Part shown: positions 50,559 through 58,362 of the stretch, in pieces
Position numbering within the stretch: position 1 is the stretch's first letter
Layout of the letters: each line of letters starts with the position of its first letter
Origin: a virus
Length of the DNA stretch: 64,000 nt
IMG/VR virus record: IMGVR_UViG_3300025133_009407
Coordinates: 1 to 64,000 of that record
Strand: one strand, 5' to 3'
Position numbers and translations under genes: made by a program
The notes under the pieces: generated by a model
Databases searched by the model: none
What the model was told of the DNA's origin: nothing
Seen by the model: the letters and a program-made list of their open reading frames with translations, nothing else

Positions 50559-51326
50559 TCAGTTATCTAAGAAGAATTTTATATCATCTGCAGACACCGC
50601 TATGCCACCGTAATGGGGCAGCGCTCCAAATAATATTCCTATAACTTCTCCGTCCAATGTATAGACAGGACTTCCGCTATGTCCCGGAAGTATCTCCTCA
50701 GATACCATTATGAACTTATTTCCGTATAAAGATAGTGGGGGTATACCTACCTTGTTTCTATCTAGAAACGATGAGATATAAGTATCTAATATTATAGGAA
50801 AGTCGCCAGCAGGGGCTCCAATTATATAAACTTTTTCAAATATTTGAGGATAGTAAAGATCGTCAATAATCTTTACAGGCTTAATAAATCCGCGAGCCTG
50901 AATGATACAGAGATCCAAAGCTGGGCTCGTCTTCATGACTTTTAAATCACTATCTTCTTCTGACCAATCGATCTGCTCTCTGTTATAATTTTCGATAACC
51001 AAAGAAGAGTGCGGGTCTATATCTCTGCAGAAGTGATCATTGGTTAAGATTAAAGAAGAGTCTGATCTTACGTCGTAAGATATAGAGAAGCCTGTGGCGG
51101 AAGTAGAAAACTTTGAACCATCAGCTATTCTTTCTCCGCGATGAGAAAGTTTTACAACTGGAAGAACCATAGCCTTCACTCTTATTGCTGCGGGCTCGGA
51201 ATACCTTATTTGCTCAGGCTTCTCCGTAGTAACTATCTTGAAAGTCAAAAGAAATATTGTTGTTATCAATAAAGAAATCATCGAGAAAGTGAATATATTT
51301 TTGATTCTTTTATTCATACTATACAT
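50559..51326 (-). CDS. Membrane-anchored trypsin-like serine protease
   Basis: The 255-residue product has an N-terminal membrane segment (IFTFSMISLLITTIFLLTFK) after a short basic start. The S1/trypsin-fold triad follows: His in LILTNDHFC, Asp in ALDLCIIQA and Ser in LPGHSGSPVYTLDGEVIGIL. There is no PDZ domain. It should be anchored with the catalytic domain outside the cytoplasm. The start may be ATG 51326 or ATG 51317. It is the clearest minus-strand gene in the window and is likely expressed separately. It may cut host envelope or immunity proteins; that is inference. Confidence 0.88.
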   Translation of the reverse strand: MYSMNKRIKNIFTFSMISLLITTIFLLTFKIVTTEKPEQIRYSEPAAIRVKAMVLPVVKLSHRGERIADGSKFSTSATGFSISYDVRSDSSLILTNDHFCRDIDPHSSLVIENYNREQIDWSEEDSDLKVMKTSPALDLCIIQARGFIKPVKIIDDLYYPQIFEKVYIIGAPAGDFPIILDTYISSFLDRNKVGIPPLSLYGNKFIMVSEEILPGHSGSPVYTLDGEVIGILFGALPHYGGIAVSADDIKFFLDN

Positions 51327-51399
51327 ATATATGCGGTAACATTAATATGTTCAAACGTTTTAGATACTAATAATTCCTAAATAGGTCGAGGGTAAAATT

Positions 51400-51540
51400 A
51401 TGGGATGTGGATGTGGAAAAAAGGTTTCTAGAAGCAAAAAAGCTGTAACCAAAAGGAATCTGAAAACAAAAAAGAAGACTATAATTAGGAAAAAGAGAGT
51501 TAATAAGTTAATCTCGATACCCGGAACTGCAAAGAAATAA
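51400..51540 (+). CDS. Small basic protein with Gly-Cys N-terminus (46 residues)
   Basis: ATG 51400 follows GAGGG. The product begins MGCGCGKKVSRSKK and is then Lys/Arg-rich (NLKTKKKTIIRKKRVNKLIS). Such MGCGC-type small proteins are frequent in phage genomes, but their function is not known to me. It is divergent from the protease gene, sharing a 73-base gap. Confidence 0.65.
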   Translation: MGCGCGKKVSRSKKAVTKRNLKTKKKTIIRKKRVNKLISIPGTAKK

Positions 51541-51555
51541 TTCTTATAACATCAA

Positions 51556-51975
51556 ATGAGAGCGCAAGATCCTCAACTTAGAGAATCTATAGAAGATGTC
51601 TGCACTTGGCTGTCTGCGAGAGGATACTCTATAGACTTTGAGCGAAATGGAGAAGATGCTGTCTTCTTAGAATCTAAGCTTTTATCTGTTAGAAGCTCAA
51701 GGTCTCTTCGGGGCCAACTTTATACTCTTCTTCATGAGTGTGGGCATATTTTGATTCACGAATCTGATACCTTGGTAAATAGTGAAGAAGAAGTTTTAGA
51801 AGTATATAGTTCTAGATCTAAGATTCACAAAACCTTTACCGTAATAGAGGAAATTGAGGCGTGGAAGCGGGGCCTTAGTCTCGCTGGAAGACTTGGAATA
51901 GAAATTAATAAAGTAAAATGGAATAAAGATGTTGCTAAAAGTATCATGGCCTATATGAAGTGGGCCGTAGGCTAA
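51556..51975 (+). CDS. Small HExxH zinc metallopeptidase-like protein
   Basis: The 139-residue protein has LYTLLHECGHILIHE, with HECGH at residues 60-64, the HExxH zinc site. An acidic residue downstream in FTVIEEIEAWKRGL could be the third ligand. The layout resembles the ImmA/IrrE (DUF955) peptidases, which cut phage repressors, and other phage metallopeptidases. No DNA-binding domain is present. No strong ribosome site precedes the ATG. Confidence 0.75.
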   Translation: MRAQDPQLRESIEDVCTWLSARGYSIDFERNGEDAVFLESKLLSVRSSRSLRGQLYTLLHECGHILIHESDTLVNSEEEVLEVYSSRSKIHKTFTVIEEIEAWKRGLSLAGRLGIEINKVKWNKDVAKSIMAYMKWAVG

Positions 51976-52193
51976 TTGTCAGCTTCTAGTTGCGGAGTTA
52001 AGATATAGGCTGCAACTAAACCTTCTTCAGAAACAGAGTTAACACTAGAGGAAAAATGAATAGTCTTTTGGTCTTTTATTAGTTTTTCTATAGCGGAGTT
52101 GATCTTTTTTAAAAGCTTCTCTTTGGCTTCAAGTTCTACTTCTATAACACAATCTAATTGAATTTCTACAAAATACTTATTACTTGTTTCCAT
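51972..52193 (-). CDS. Small acidic protein on the minus strand
   Basis: The 73-residue product starts behind TTGGAGC, a good ribosome site with six-base spacing. It is beta/alpha mixed (YFVEIQLDCVIEVELEAKEK, LLKKINSAIEKLIKDQ) and ends VAAYILTPQLEADN. No family is recognised. Its end overlaps the metallopeptidase end by four bases. Confidence 0.6.
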   Translation of the reverse strand: METSNKYFVEIQLDCVIEVELEAKEKLLKKINSAIEKLIKDQKTIHFSSSVNSVSEEGLVAAYILTPQLEADN

Positions 52194-52308
52194 ACTAGCT
52201 CCAACTAAAGGTCTTTGTTGTACTTAGAATATTCATAGAGAAAAAGGTGACAGCTCCAAAACGGAGGCTATCCTAATTGAGAACCCGCAGAGCATAAGGA
52301 AAATAAAA

Positions 52309-52827
52309 ATGGCTAACAGAAATGTGAAAATAAAGTTACTAGAAGATGGGGCAGAGATCCCTACCAGAGCCCACCCAACAGATACGGGATATGATTTAAA
52401 GTTTATAGGAGTTCACAAGTTTGTTAATGATGTGATCTATTTTAAGACAGGAATTTCGCTACAGCCTCCAAGCGGGTATTATTTTGAAATTGTGCCAAGA
52501 AGCAGCATTTCAAAGCTGCCTTTGGCTATGGCAAACTCTATTGGGATTATAGATGAATCCTATACCGGAGAAATTATGGCTCCAGTTCGAGTGATTCACT
52601 CAATAGAAACACAGGACTTTGCTTACAATAGTCATCCGAATGGAATAGTTAAGATCTTCGGTATGAGACCGCAAACAATGAAGGCCTTAGCTGATCTGAT
52701 TATCAAAAATAAGCCAAGTTTATTCCAGGCAATCTTGAAAAAGCGAAACAATTGCAACTTTGTGCTAGACGAATTAGAGGAGACTGAAAGGTCAGACGGA
52801 GGCTTCGGAAGCACAGATACCGAATAA
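52309..52827 (+). CDS. dut: dUTP pyrophosphatase
   Basis: The 172-residue protein has the dUTPase motifs: HPTDTGYDLKF (motif 1), EIVPRSSISKLP (motif 2, PRSS), GIIDESYTGEIMAPV (motif 3 with the base-stacking Tyr), and RSDGGFGSTDTE at the C-terminus (motif 5). About 35 extra residues precede motif 5, a helical insertion. It cleaves dUTP to dUMP, keeping uracil out of phage DNA and feeding dTMP synthesis. Confidence 0.93.
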   Translation: MANRNVKIKLLEDGAEIPTRAHPTDTGYDLKFIGVHKFVNDVIYFKTGISLQPPSGYYFEIVPRSSISKLPLAMANSIGIIDESYTGEIMAPVRVIHSIETQDFAYNSHPNGIVKIFGMRPQTMKALADLIIKNKPSLFQAILKKRNNCNFVLDELEETERSDGGFGSTDTE

Positions 52828-52887
52828 GCTAATAAATATTGCTTTAATAGATGCAATACCTCTGCATAGGTTTGGAGGATCAAGAAA

Positions 52888-53085
52888 ATGGACGCTACTT
52901 TCGGTGACGCAATAGCTTACTACAGCTACTCAGACGATAACGAGTCAAGATTATTTATTGAATATATTTTATTAAAGTATTTTAATACTCAATCATTTTT
53001 TATGAAAATGCAAGAGGCCGCTCCTTACTTGGAAAAGGACGATAAGGAAATGCTTTTCAAAATTGCGAACAAAGTGAAGGCCTAA
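52888..53085 (+). CDS. Small protein of unknown function (65 residues)
   Basis: ATG 52888 follows GGAGG by nine bases. The product is aromatic and helical (IAYYSYSDDNESRLFIEYIL, YLEKDDKEMLFKIANKVKA). No family is recognised. The gene is bordered downstream by a long hairpin. Confidence 0.7.
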   Translation: MDATFGDAIAYYSYSDDNESRLFIEYILLKYFNTQSFFMKMQEAAPYLEKDDKEMLFKIANKVKA

Positions 53086-53104
53086 ACCTCTTTCAATAAA
53101 CTTT

Positions 53105-53166
53105 ATAATAACCAACGGAAAAAGATCTGAAAAAAATATGGACAGATCTTTTTCCGTTGGTATTAT
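53105..53166 (+). terminator. Long near-perfect hairpin before topA
   Basis: The left arm 53105-53129 and right arm 53143-53166 pair over 24 bases with one bulged A. The arms carry an internal A/T-rich run (GGAAAAAGATCTG with CAGATCTTTTTCC). The loop is AAAAAAATATGGA. No U-tract follows the stem on the + strand. It may terminate, act as an RNase III site or protect the mRNA end. Confidence 0.5.
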
Positions 53167-53187
53167 GTTGTCAACGAAGGAGCACAT

Positions 53188-55260
53188 ATGCCGCTAATTT
53201 TAATAGAATCCCCAAATAAAATCTCAAAGCTGAGAAGCATCTTGGGGCCCAACTATACAGTCATGGCCTCTGTAGGCCACATCATGGATCTTTCCAAAAA
53301 GAACATGGGAGTAGATCTCGATACTTTCGAGGCTACATACAAGGTAAACGTAGACAAAAAAGACATTGCCAAGAACATCAAGGCTGAAGCGAAGAATCAC
53401 GATGTAATCTACATCGCCACAGACCCTGATAGAGAGGGCGAAGCCATCGCCTTTCACATAGCCACCCTTCTGCCCAAGCGAGGCGTTACAATCCACCGTG
53501 TGAGATTTAACGCCATTACCAAAGAGGCGGTCAAGAAGGCCATGAAGAACCCCGAGCAATTAGATAAGAATCTATATGATGCACAGCAGGCTAGGCGCAT
53601 CACCGATAGGTTGGTTGGGTTTCGAGTCAGTCCCGTTATGTGGAATAAAGGTATGCGCGGAACGAGTGCTGGACGAGTTCAGTCTGTTGCTCTGAAGTTT
53701 GTAGCCGATAAGGAAAAAGACATAAAAGCATTCGTTCCAAAAGAATATTGGACAATCTATGCAAAAACTTCTTTGGATTTTCCCGCAGACTTTTATGGAA
53801 TAGACGGGAAAAACTTTGTTCCGTCTAACAAAGCTGAGTCTGACGATATCACCAAGGAGATGAAGGCTAACAGGGTGGACCTTGTCGTTTCTGAGTATCT
53901 GGCAAAACAGAGAAGTCGAAAGCCTTATCCTCCATTTATAACATCTACCATGCAGCAGTCTGCAAGCAACAGTTTGGGTTGGGGCGCGAAAAAGACGATG
54001 AGCGTAGCGCAGAGTCTATTCGGTCATGGGCTTATAACTTACCACAGAACAGACAGCACGCGAAGTGATCCTCAGAAAATTAAAGATTTGAGAGCAAAGA
54101 TCACGAAGGATCATGGAAAGAATTATCTAGCTTCATCCGTACTTACTTACGGAGCTAAAGCTGGCGCACAGGATGCTCACGAAGCGATCCGCCCAACATA
54201 TGATAAAGCTGTGTCTGTCCTTTCGAGTGACGAGAAAAAGCTTTTAACTTTAATCGGTAATAGGTTCATGGCTTCCCAGATGGCTAATGCAAAATTTGAT
54301 CAGGTTGCTCTAAAGTTGGAGTACAAAGGAAAGAAGAGAGTATTTAATTTTAAAAAGAATGGAAGTGCTCTAAAGTTTGACGGCTTCTTGAAGGTTTATG
54401 GGAATATCAAGGACGATGTGATCCTTCCATCTCTAACGGTTGGTGATAAAGTTGCCTGGGACGATGTGATCTCAGATCAGCATTTCACCAAGCCGCCTCC
54501 AAGATTCTCTGATGCTTCTATAATTAAGCTTTTGGAAAAAGAAGGCGTTGGACGACCAAGTACTTATGCTTCAATTCTGGATACACTATTAAAGAGGAAG
54601 TATATAACCCGAGACAAGAAGGCTTTGTGTGCATCCGAAATCGGAATCATGGTGTCGGACTATTTGTCGGCTAATTTTTCAAAAATAGTTGATGCGAAGT
54701 TTACATCGAGGATGGAATCCAATCTAGACAATATAGCCGCAGGAAAGATGCCCTATAAGGATCTTTTAACTGACTTCAACGGTAAGCTTGATGACCAGCT
54801 AAAAGCGGCAACTCAGGCAGGCCCTCCTGACACATTTATTTTGGATATCCAATGTCCAAAATGTTCTAGTAAGCAGATGGGTAAAAAGATATCGAAGCAT
54901 GGAGTCTTCATTTCCTGTGTAACATGGCCAAAGTGTGATGGAACTTTATCCCTAGATGGAAAAGCGAAAGCAGTTGCGGTTGAGACTGGTCATAAATGTC
55001 CTAAGTGCGCGAATATTCTGGTAGAAAGGAAAAGTAAGACAGGTCTCTTTCTTGGCTGTAAGGCCTATCCGTCATGCAAATATTCTGCATCTATAGATGA
55101 GGATGGAAACCCGATTGAGAAAAAGAAATCTACAGCCAAAAAGACTGGAGACAAATGTCCCAAGTGTAAGAAGGGCGACATGTTAGAGCGTAAATCGAAA
55201 TTTGGGAAATTCGCTGGCTGTTCCAGATACCCAAAGTGTAAGCAAACTATAAAAATCTAG
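53188..55260 (+). CDS. topA: DNA topoisomerase I (type IA)
   Basis: The 690-residue enzyme has the TOPRIM domain (LILIESPNKISKLRSIL, VIYIATDPDREGEAIAFHI), the DAQQARRITDRLVGF helix and RGTSAGRVQSVAL. The active-site Tyr is in GLITYHRTDSTRSD. Three C-terminal four-Cys zinc fingers follow (CPKCSSKQMGKK, CPKCANILVERK, CPKCKKGDMLER). It relaxes negative supercoils by single-strand cuts. A full bacterial-type TopA with zinc fingers is unusual for a phage, which more often has type II enzymes. GAAGGAG precedes the ATG. Confidence 0.95.
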   Translation: MPLILIESPNKISKLRSILGPNYTVMASVGHIMDLSKKNMGVDLDTFEATYKVNVDKKDIAKNIKAEAKNHDVIYIATDPDREGEAIAFHIATLLPKRGVTIHRVRFNAITKEAVKKAMKNPEQLDKNLYDAQQARRITDRLVGFRVSPVMWNKGMRGTSAGRVQSVALKFVADKEKDIKAFVPKEYWTIYAKTSLDFPADFYGIDGKNFVPSNKAESDDITKEMKANRVDLVVSEYLAKQRSRKPYPPFITSTMQQSASNSLGWGAKKTMSVAQSLFGHGLITYHRTDSTRSDPQKIKDLRAKITKDHGKNYLASSVLTYGAKAGAQDAHEAIRPTYDKAVSVLSSDEKKLLTLIGNRFMASQMANAKFDQVALKLEYKGKKRVFNFKKNGSALKFDGFLKVYGNIKDDVILPSLTVGDKVAWDDVISDQHFTKPPPRFSDASIIKLLEKEGVGRPSTYASILDTLLKRKYITRDKKALCASEIGIMVSDYLSANFSKIVDAKFTSRMESNLDNIAAGKMPYKDLLTDFNGKLDDQLKAATQAGPPDTFILDIQCPKCSSKQMGKKISKHGVFISCVTWPKCDGTLSLDGKAKAVAVETGHKCPKCANILVERKSKTGLFLGCKAYPSCKYSASIDEDGNPIEKKKSTAKKTGDKCPKCKKGDMLERKSKFGKFAGCSRYPKCKQTIKI

Positions 55261-55275
55261 CAATATTATTTCAAT

Positions 55276-55316
55276 GGATAGTATGGTGAAACTTCAATAA
55301 CATAACCATACTATCC
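55276..55316 (+). promoter_or_regulatory. Hairpin adjoining the ribosome site of the HNH gene
   Basis: GGATAGTATGGT (55276-55287) and ACCATACTATCC (55305-55316) form 12 perfect pairs with a 17-base loop. The 3' arm abuts GGAGG (55317-55321) before ATG 55326. It could hold the ribosome site open or be a transcript end or processing signal after topA. Confidence 0.5.
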
Positions 55317-55325
55317 GGAGGAAAT

Positions 55326-56111
55326 ATGAGTAAGATTTGTAATAAGTGCAATGTAGAAAAACCAATAACTGAGTTTGCTTTAAGAAAAGAAATCGGAAAG
55401 AAGGGAGCATATACAAGGCCTAGAGCTGATTGCAAAAAGTGTGTGGCGAAGAGATCAAGAGAGTATATTAGAAAAAAGAAAGAAGCAATTATAGCGCGCG
55501 GTGGGCATGACTATAATATAATTTATCAAAATTATTTTAATTGTCCAAAATGTAATTTGAATAAGTTGGGCAAATTCTTTTATAAAACACAGGAGCATAA
55601 AACTGGGCTAAGTGTATACTGTAAGGCATGTGATAAAAAATATGCCAGAGATAGAACATTCGCTAGGAAGCACGAGTATACAGAGGCGCAATTAGCCTCC
55701 ATAAAAAGAGAGTGCAAGTCTTGCGAGGAAATAAGACCACTAAAAGATTATCATAGGGCTCGAACAAAATTAGGAAGAAAGCTTTGTTGCAAGTTCTGTA
55801 CGAATAAGGAGAATCAGAAAAGAAGGAATACGAAGAAGGGCCGATTGGGCGTTTATAAGGAAGCGGCAAGAGGCAGAAAAATAGAGTGGAAGCTTTCTGA
55901 TAAGGAATTCTTTTCGTTTTGGCAATCGGATTGCTCTTACTGTGGAGATAAGATAGAGACAATCGGGGTTGACCGAGTTGATAACACAAGGTCATACTCT
56001 GTAGATAATGTGCGCTCATGCTGTATTATTTGCAATAGAATGAAAATGGCTATGGGCCTCGATGAGTGGTTTTCTCACATGAAGAAGATTATAAATAAGC
56101 AGGATAAATAA
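55326..56111 (+). CDS. HNH homing endonuclease with zinc-binding modules
   Basis: The 261-residue protein has three Cys-rich modules at the N-terminus (ICNKCNVEKPITEF, CPKCNLNKLGKFFYKT, CKSCEEIRPLKDYHRA). The C-terminal HNH nuclease reads CSYCGDKIETIGVDRVDN, then SYSVDNVRSCCIICNRMKMA. No intron features are seen, so it is free-standing. The hairpin before it and its position beside topA suggest insertion at a gene boundary. Confidence 0.8.
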   Translation: MSKICNKCNVEKPITEFALRKEIGKKGAYTRPRADCKKCVAKRSREYIRKKKEAIIARGGHDYNIIYQNYFNCPKCNLNKLGKFFYKTQEHKTGLSVYCKACDKKYARDRTFARKHEYTEAQLASIKRECKSCEEIRPLKDYHRARTKLGRKLCCKFCTNKENQKRRNTKKGRLGVYKEAARGRKIEWKLSDKEFFSFWQSDCSYCGDKIETIGVDRVDNTRSYSVDNVRSCCIICNRMKMAMGLDEWFSHMKKIINKQDK

Positions 56112-56112
56112 T

Positions 56113-56367
56113 ATGAAAGTTAAAGCAAAGTGCGGCCACAGCGAAGATGTCCCTCCCTATTTTCTTGATGAGCTTGAATCGTGCCGCTCTTGTCACGGAA
56201 AAGAGTCGTGGGAGGGAGTAGTACGAGGAGAGCCTGTAGGTCAGAAAACTCAGCGACTAAGAGTGCCGGGTGGCTGGCTATACAGGACTATAATGGGCAA
56301 TGCAGGCCGCACTCCTGTCGCGATGGTATTTGTTCCAGAGCTAGTTGAAGATGAGAAGGAAGAATAA
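56113..56367 (+). CDS. Small zinc-knuckle-like protein
   Basis: The 84-residue product has KAKCGHSEDVPPYF and ESCRSCHGKESW, a Cys/His set for one zinc, and then a strand-rich C-terminus (RLRVPGGWLYRTIMGN). It is the first of a run of 17 small genes. No family is recognised. Confidence 0.65.
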   Translation: MKVKAKCGHSEDVPPYFLDELESCRSCHGKESWEGVVRGEPVGQKTQRLRVPGGWLYRTIMGNAGRTPVAMVFVPELVEDEKEE

Positions 56368-56895
56368 ATGGAAGATATTTCAGAAGAGACTAGAAGTAGC
56401 ATTGCAAGGCGGTCGCGTGAAGATGCCGAACGTAGGGCAAATGTTGAGATTAAAAATCTAAGAGCTGATCTCGCTGAAGCTCAAGAGAGGGCGGCTACCC
56501 TCAAGAGGGCGCTAGAAGAAGAGTGTGCTCGCGCAGATGAGTATGCAGAAACTATCAACGCATTAGAGGGGCATCCCCAGGAGGTGTCTGTGCTTATTCA
56601 GCGTCTACAGCGCGATCTTGAAGCGGCACAGGTTAGAGAGCAGGCTAATTTAGAATGGGGAGAGGCTTTAAACGTTCTTCACGATGAAGTTAAATCTCGA
56701 CTATTAACAACAGAAGCATGGCTTAAGGCCGACGCTGAAGATATAGACCATGTTGCTATGCTAGAATCACAGAATAAAAAATTAAGGGATGCTCTTGAAG
56801 AGCAACTTTGTCATCAACATGTTCGTCCGCATTGTAGCCCATGGAATTGTAAAATTTGTGCCGCTCATGCAAAAGTCCTTAAGGATCCAAAATGA
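56368..56895 (+). CDS. Coiled-coil protein with Cys/His tail
   Basis: The 175-residue product is a long coiled coil from about residue 10 to 135 (RREDAERRANVEIK-like heptads, LKRALEEECARADEY). It ends CHQHVRPHCSPWNCKICAAH, a possible zinc site. It starts directly after the previous stop and overlaps the next gene by four bases. Function unknown. Confidence 0.65.
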   Translation: MEDISEETRSSIARRSREDAERRANVEIKNLRADLAEAQERAATLKRALEEECARADEYAETINALEGHPQEVSVLIQRLQRDLEAAQVREQANLEWGEALNVLHDEVKSRLLTTEAWLKADAEDIDHVAMLESQNKKLRDALEEQLCHQHVRPHCSPWNCKICAAHAKVLKDPK

Positions 56896-57155
56896 GTAAC
56901 GAAACAATAAAGCCTATTAGTAAATTTGATCTTATTTTAATTTCAAGTAATGCTAAAGTTCATCTTATTCAGCGAGGATATAGGTGTGATAGAAATAAGG
57001 TTGCAGAGTTGCTCAAGCATTTTGATGAGAGGCTACCGATTGGCTCAGTGATTACTACTACTGATCGCGCATTTAAAGTTACGACCAGACTCGAAGGCGA
57101 CCTTCTTGCCTTCGTTCCTCACCCTTATGACGTGCCAGAGCTTACAGGCACATAA
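56892..57155 (+). CDS. Small protein of unknown function (87 residues)
   Basis: The product has ISSNAKVHLIQRGYRCDRNK and IGSVITTTDRAFKVTTRLEG. The start overlaps the previous stop. No family is recognised. The stop is followed by a short gap with CCTAAATAATAAGGAG before the next gene. Confidence 0.6.
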   Translation: MSNETIKPISKFDLILISSNAKVHLIQRGYRCDRNKVAELLKHFDERLPIGSVITTTDRAFKVTTRLEGDLLAFVPHPYDVPELTGT

Positions 57156-57179
57156 ATACCTAAATAATAAGGAGATATT

Positions 57180-57578
57180 ATGACTCAAATTACTCCAGCA
57201 GAAGCGAAACGGTTGCATGCAGAGCACCGACCCAAACCCTCATCCCTCCAGGCTCAAGAGGCCGAGGAGATGTGGCTTGCAGAAATTAAAAAGGGGGCAG
57301 AGGAGGGTGACGATTCTGCTCATATGCCTTATAGTAATGCCGAATGGAGTAGAGCATCAAGGTTTGTAAAAGATGCGACAGCTCGTAGGATTGAGAAGCT
57401 GGGATTTCATGTTGCTCATATTGGTAATGGAAATTTCTTTGTCCGATTTTCCCCTTCATTTGGAGAGCGAATCGGAGAGAGGCTAATTGGAACCACAAAA
57501 AGAGCATTAGCAACAACAGCGGTGATTTATATAGCCTATGCAGTAATTTTTATTTTAGGATTATGGCCACTATGGTAA
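57180..57578 (+). CDS. Small protein with C-terminal membrane segment
   Basis: The 132-residue product has a charged soluble part and ends in ATTAVIYIAYAVIFILGLWP, one membrane span at the C-terminus (tail-anchored). The start has AAGGAG six bases before. No family is recognised. A tail-anchored phage protein could act in the host inner membrane. Confidence 0.65.
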   Translation: MTQITPAEAKRLHAEHRPKPSSLQAQEAEEMWLAEIKKGAEEGDDSAHMPYSNAEWSRASRFVKDATARRIEKLGFHVAHIGNGNFFVRFSPSFGERIGERLIGTTKRALATTAVIYIAYAVIFILGLWPLW

Positions 57579-57582
57579 TGTC

Positions 57583-57921
57583 ATGAGCACAGAAATGGAG
57601 AAGGAAGAGATCCTCTTTGAGTTTGATGGATCTCAGGGAGCGGGATGTACCATTGAGAGTTCTGGCCCAGAGATTAAATGTCTTAGGCTGATAGCAAAAA
57701 GAATTCCCGACACTCCTTATTCGACAACATCAATTGCTGGAAGCCTTTATGCCTATAATGAGTATCCGAGTGGAAACGGATTTCATCCATTTAATATCAA
57801 AGTAGAATCTTATAAGATTAAACATAAATGCATACTCTCATTTGATATATTAGGAGTTAGACTTCATAAGAGTGGCCAATTTATTGCAATGGGACTAACA
57901 CAACGGAGAAACAGATCATGA
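57583..57921 (+). CDS. Small protein of unknown function (112 residues)
   Basis: The product begins with an acidic region and continues IRLIAKR-like strands (IKCLRLIAKRIPDTPYSTTS, YKIKHKCILSFDILGVRLHK). It looks like a beta-sandwich, but no family is recognised. It ends by ATGA overlap. Confidence 0.55.
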   Translation: MSTEMEKEEILFEFDGSQGAGCTIESSGPEIKCLRLIAKRIPDTPYSTTSIAGSLYAYNEYPSGNGFHPFNIKVESYKIKHKCILSFDILGVRLHKSGQFIAMGLTQRRNRS

Positions 57922-58151
57922 CTGATAATGAATTTGATGACTGGTTGCTGCAGGCGCGACAACTCTTATCTAGAGTGGCCAAAGGCCATGACCTTTGGTG
58001 CGATACGGGATTTTCTTTTGAGGGTAGCGGAGCTTGTAATTGCCGCTTGCCATCGGACCATCAGAGAGCAAAGAATTTAGCCTACCTTTTGCTTCCAGAG
58101 ATGATTAAGAGATTAGATTCTAAGGAGAAAACAGATGACTTGGAACCATAG
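57918..58151 (+). CDS. Small Cys/His protein
   Basis: The 77-residue product has LWCDTGFSFEGSGACNCRLP followed by SDHQRAKNLAYLLLPE, a Cys-Cys-Cys-His set that could hold one zinc. It overlaps the next gene by 17 bases. Function unknown. Confidence 0.55.
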   Translation: MTDNEFDDWLLQARQLLSRVAKGHDLWCDTGFSFEGSGACNCRLPSDHQRAKNLAYLLLPEMIKRLDSKEKTDDLEP

Positions 58152-58362
58152 AGTAATCAGCCGAGAAGGACAAGATGAACTCGCTATACACGAGGTTTAT
58201 TATGATGAGGATGGCGAACCCAATATGGTAACGAACGATGCTGTCGGAATTTATGGCGAGACTGTAGAGGAGTTGAGGGAGACTCTAGAACGAATGCTAA
58301 AGTCTCTTGAGGCGCCAAAGCTGGCCTTTGAATCATTCGGGCAACCGGTAGAGGGAAGATAA
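58135..58362 (+). CDS. Small acidic protein (75 residues)
   Basis: The product starts TWNHRVISREGQDELAIHEV, continues with YYDEDGEPNMVTNDAVGIYG, and then has a helix ETVEELRETLERMLKSLEAP. This layout is common among short phage and actinobacterial proteins of unknown role. AAGGAG lies before the ATG. It overlaps the next gene by one base. Confidence 0.6.
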   Translation: MTWNHRVISREGQDELAIHEVYYDEDGEPNMVTNDAVGIYGETVEELRETLERMLKSLEAPKLAFESFGQPVEGR

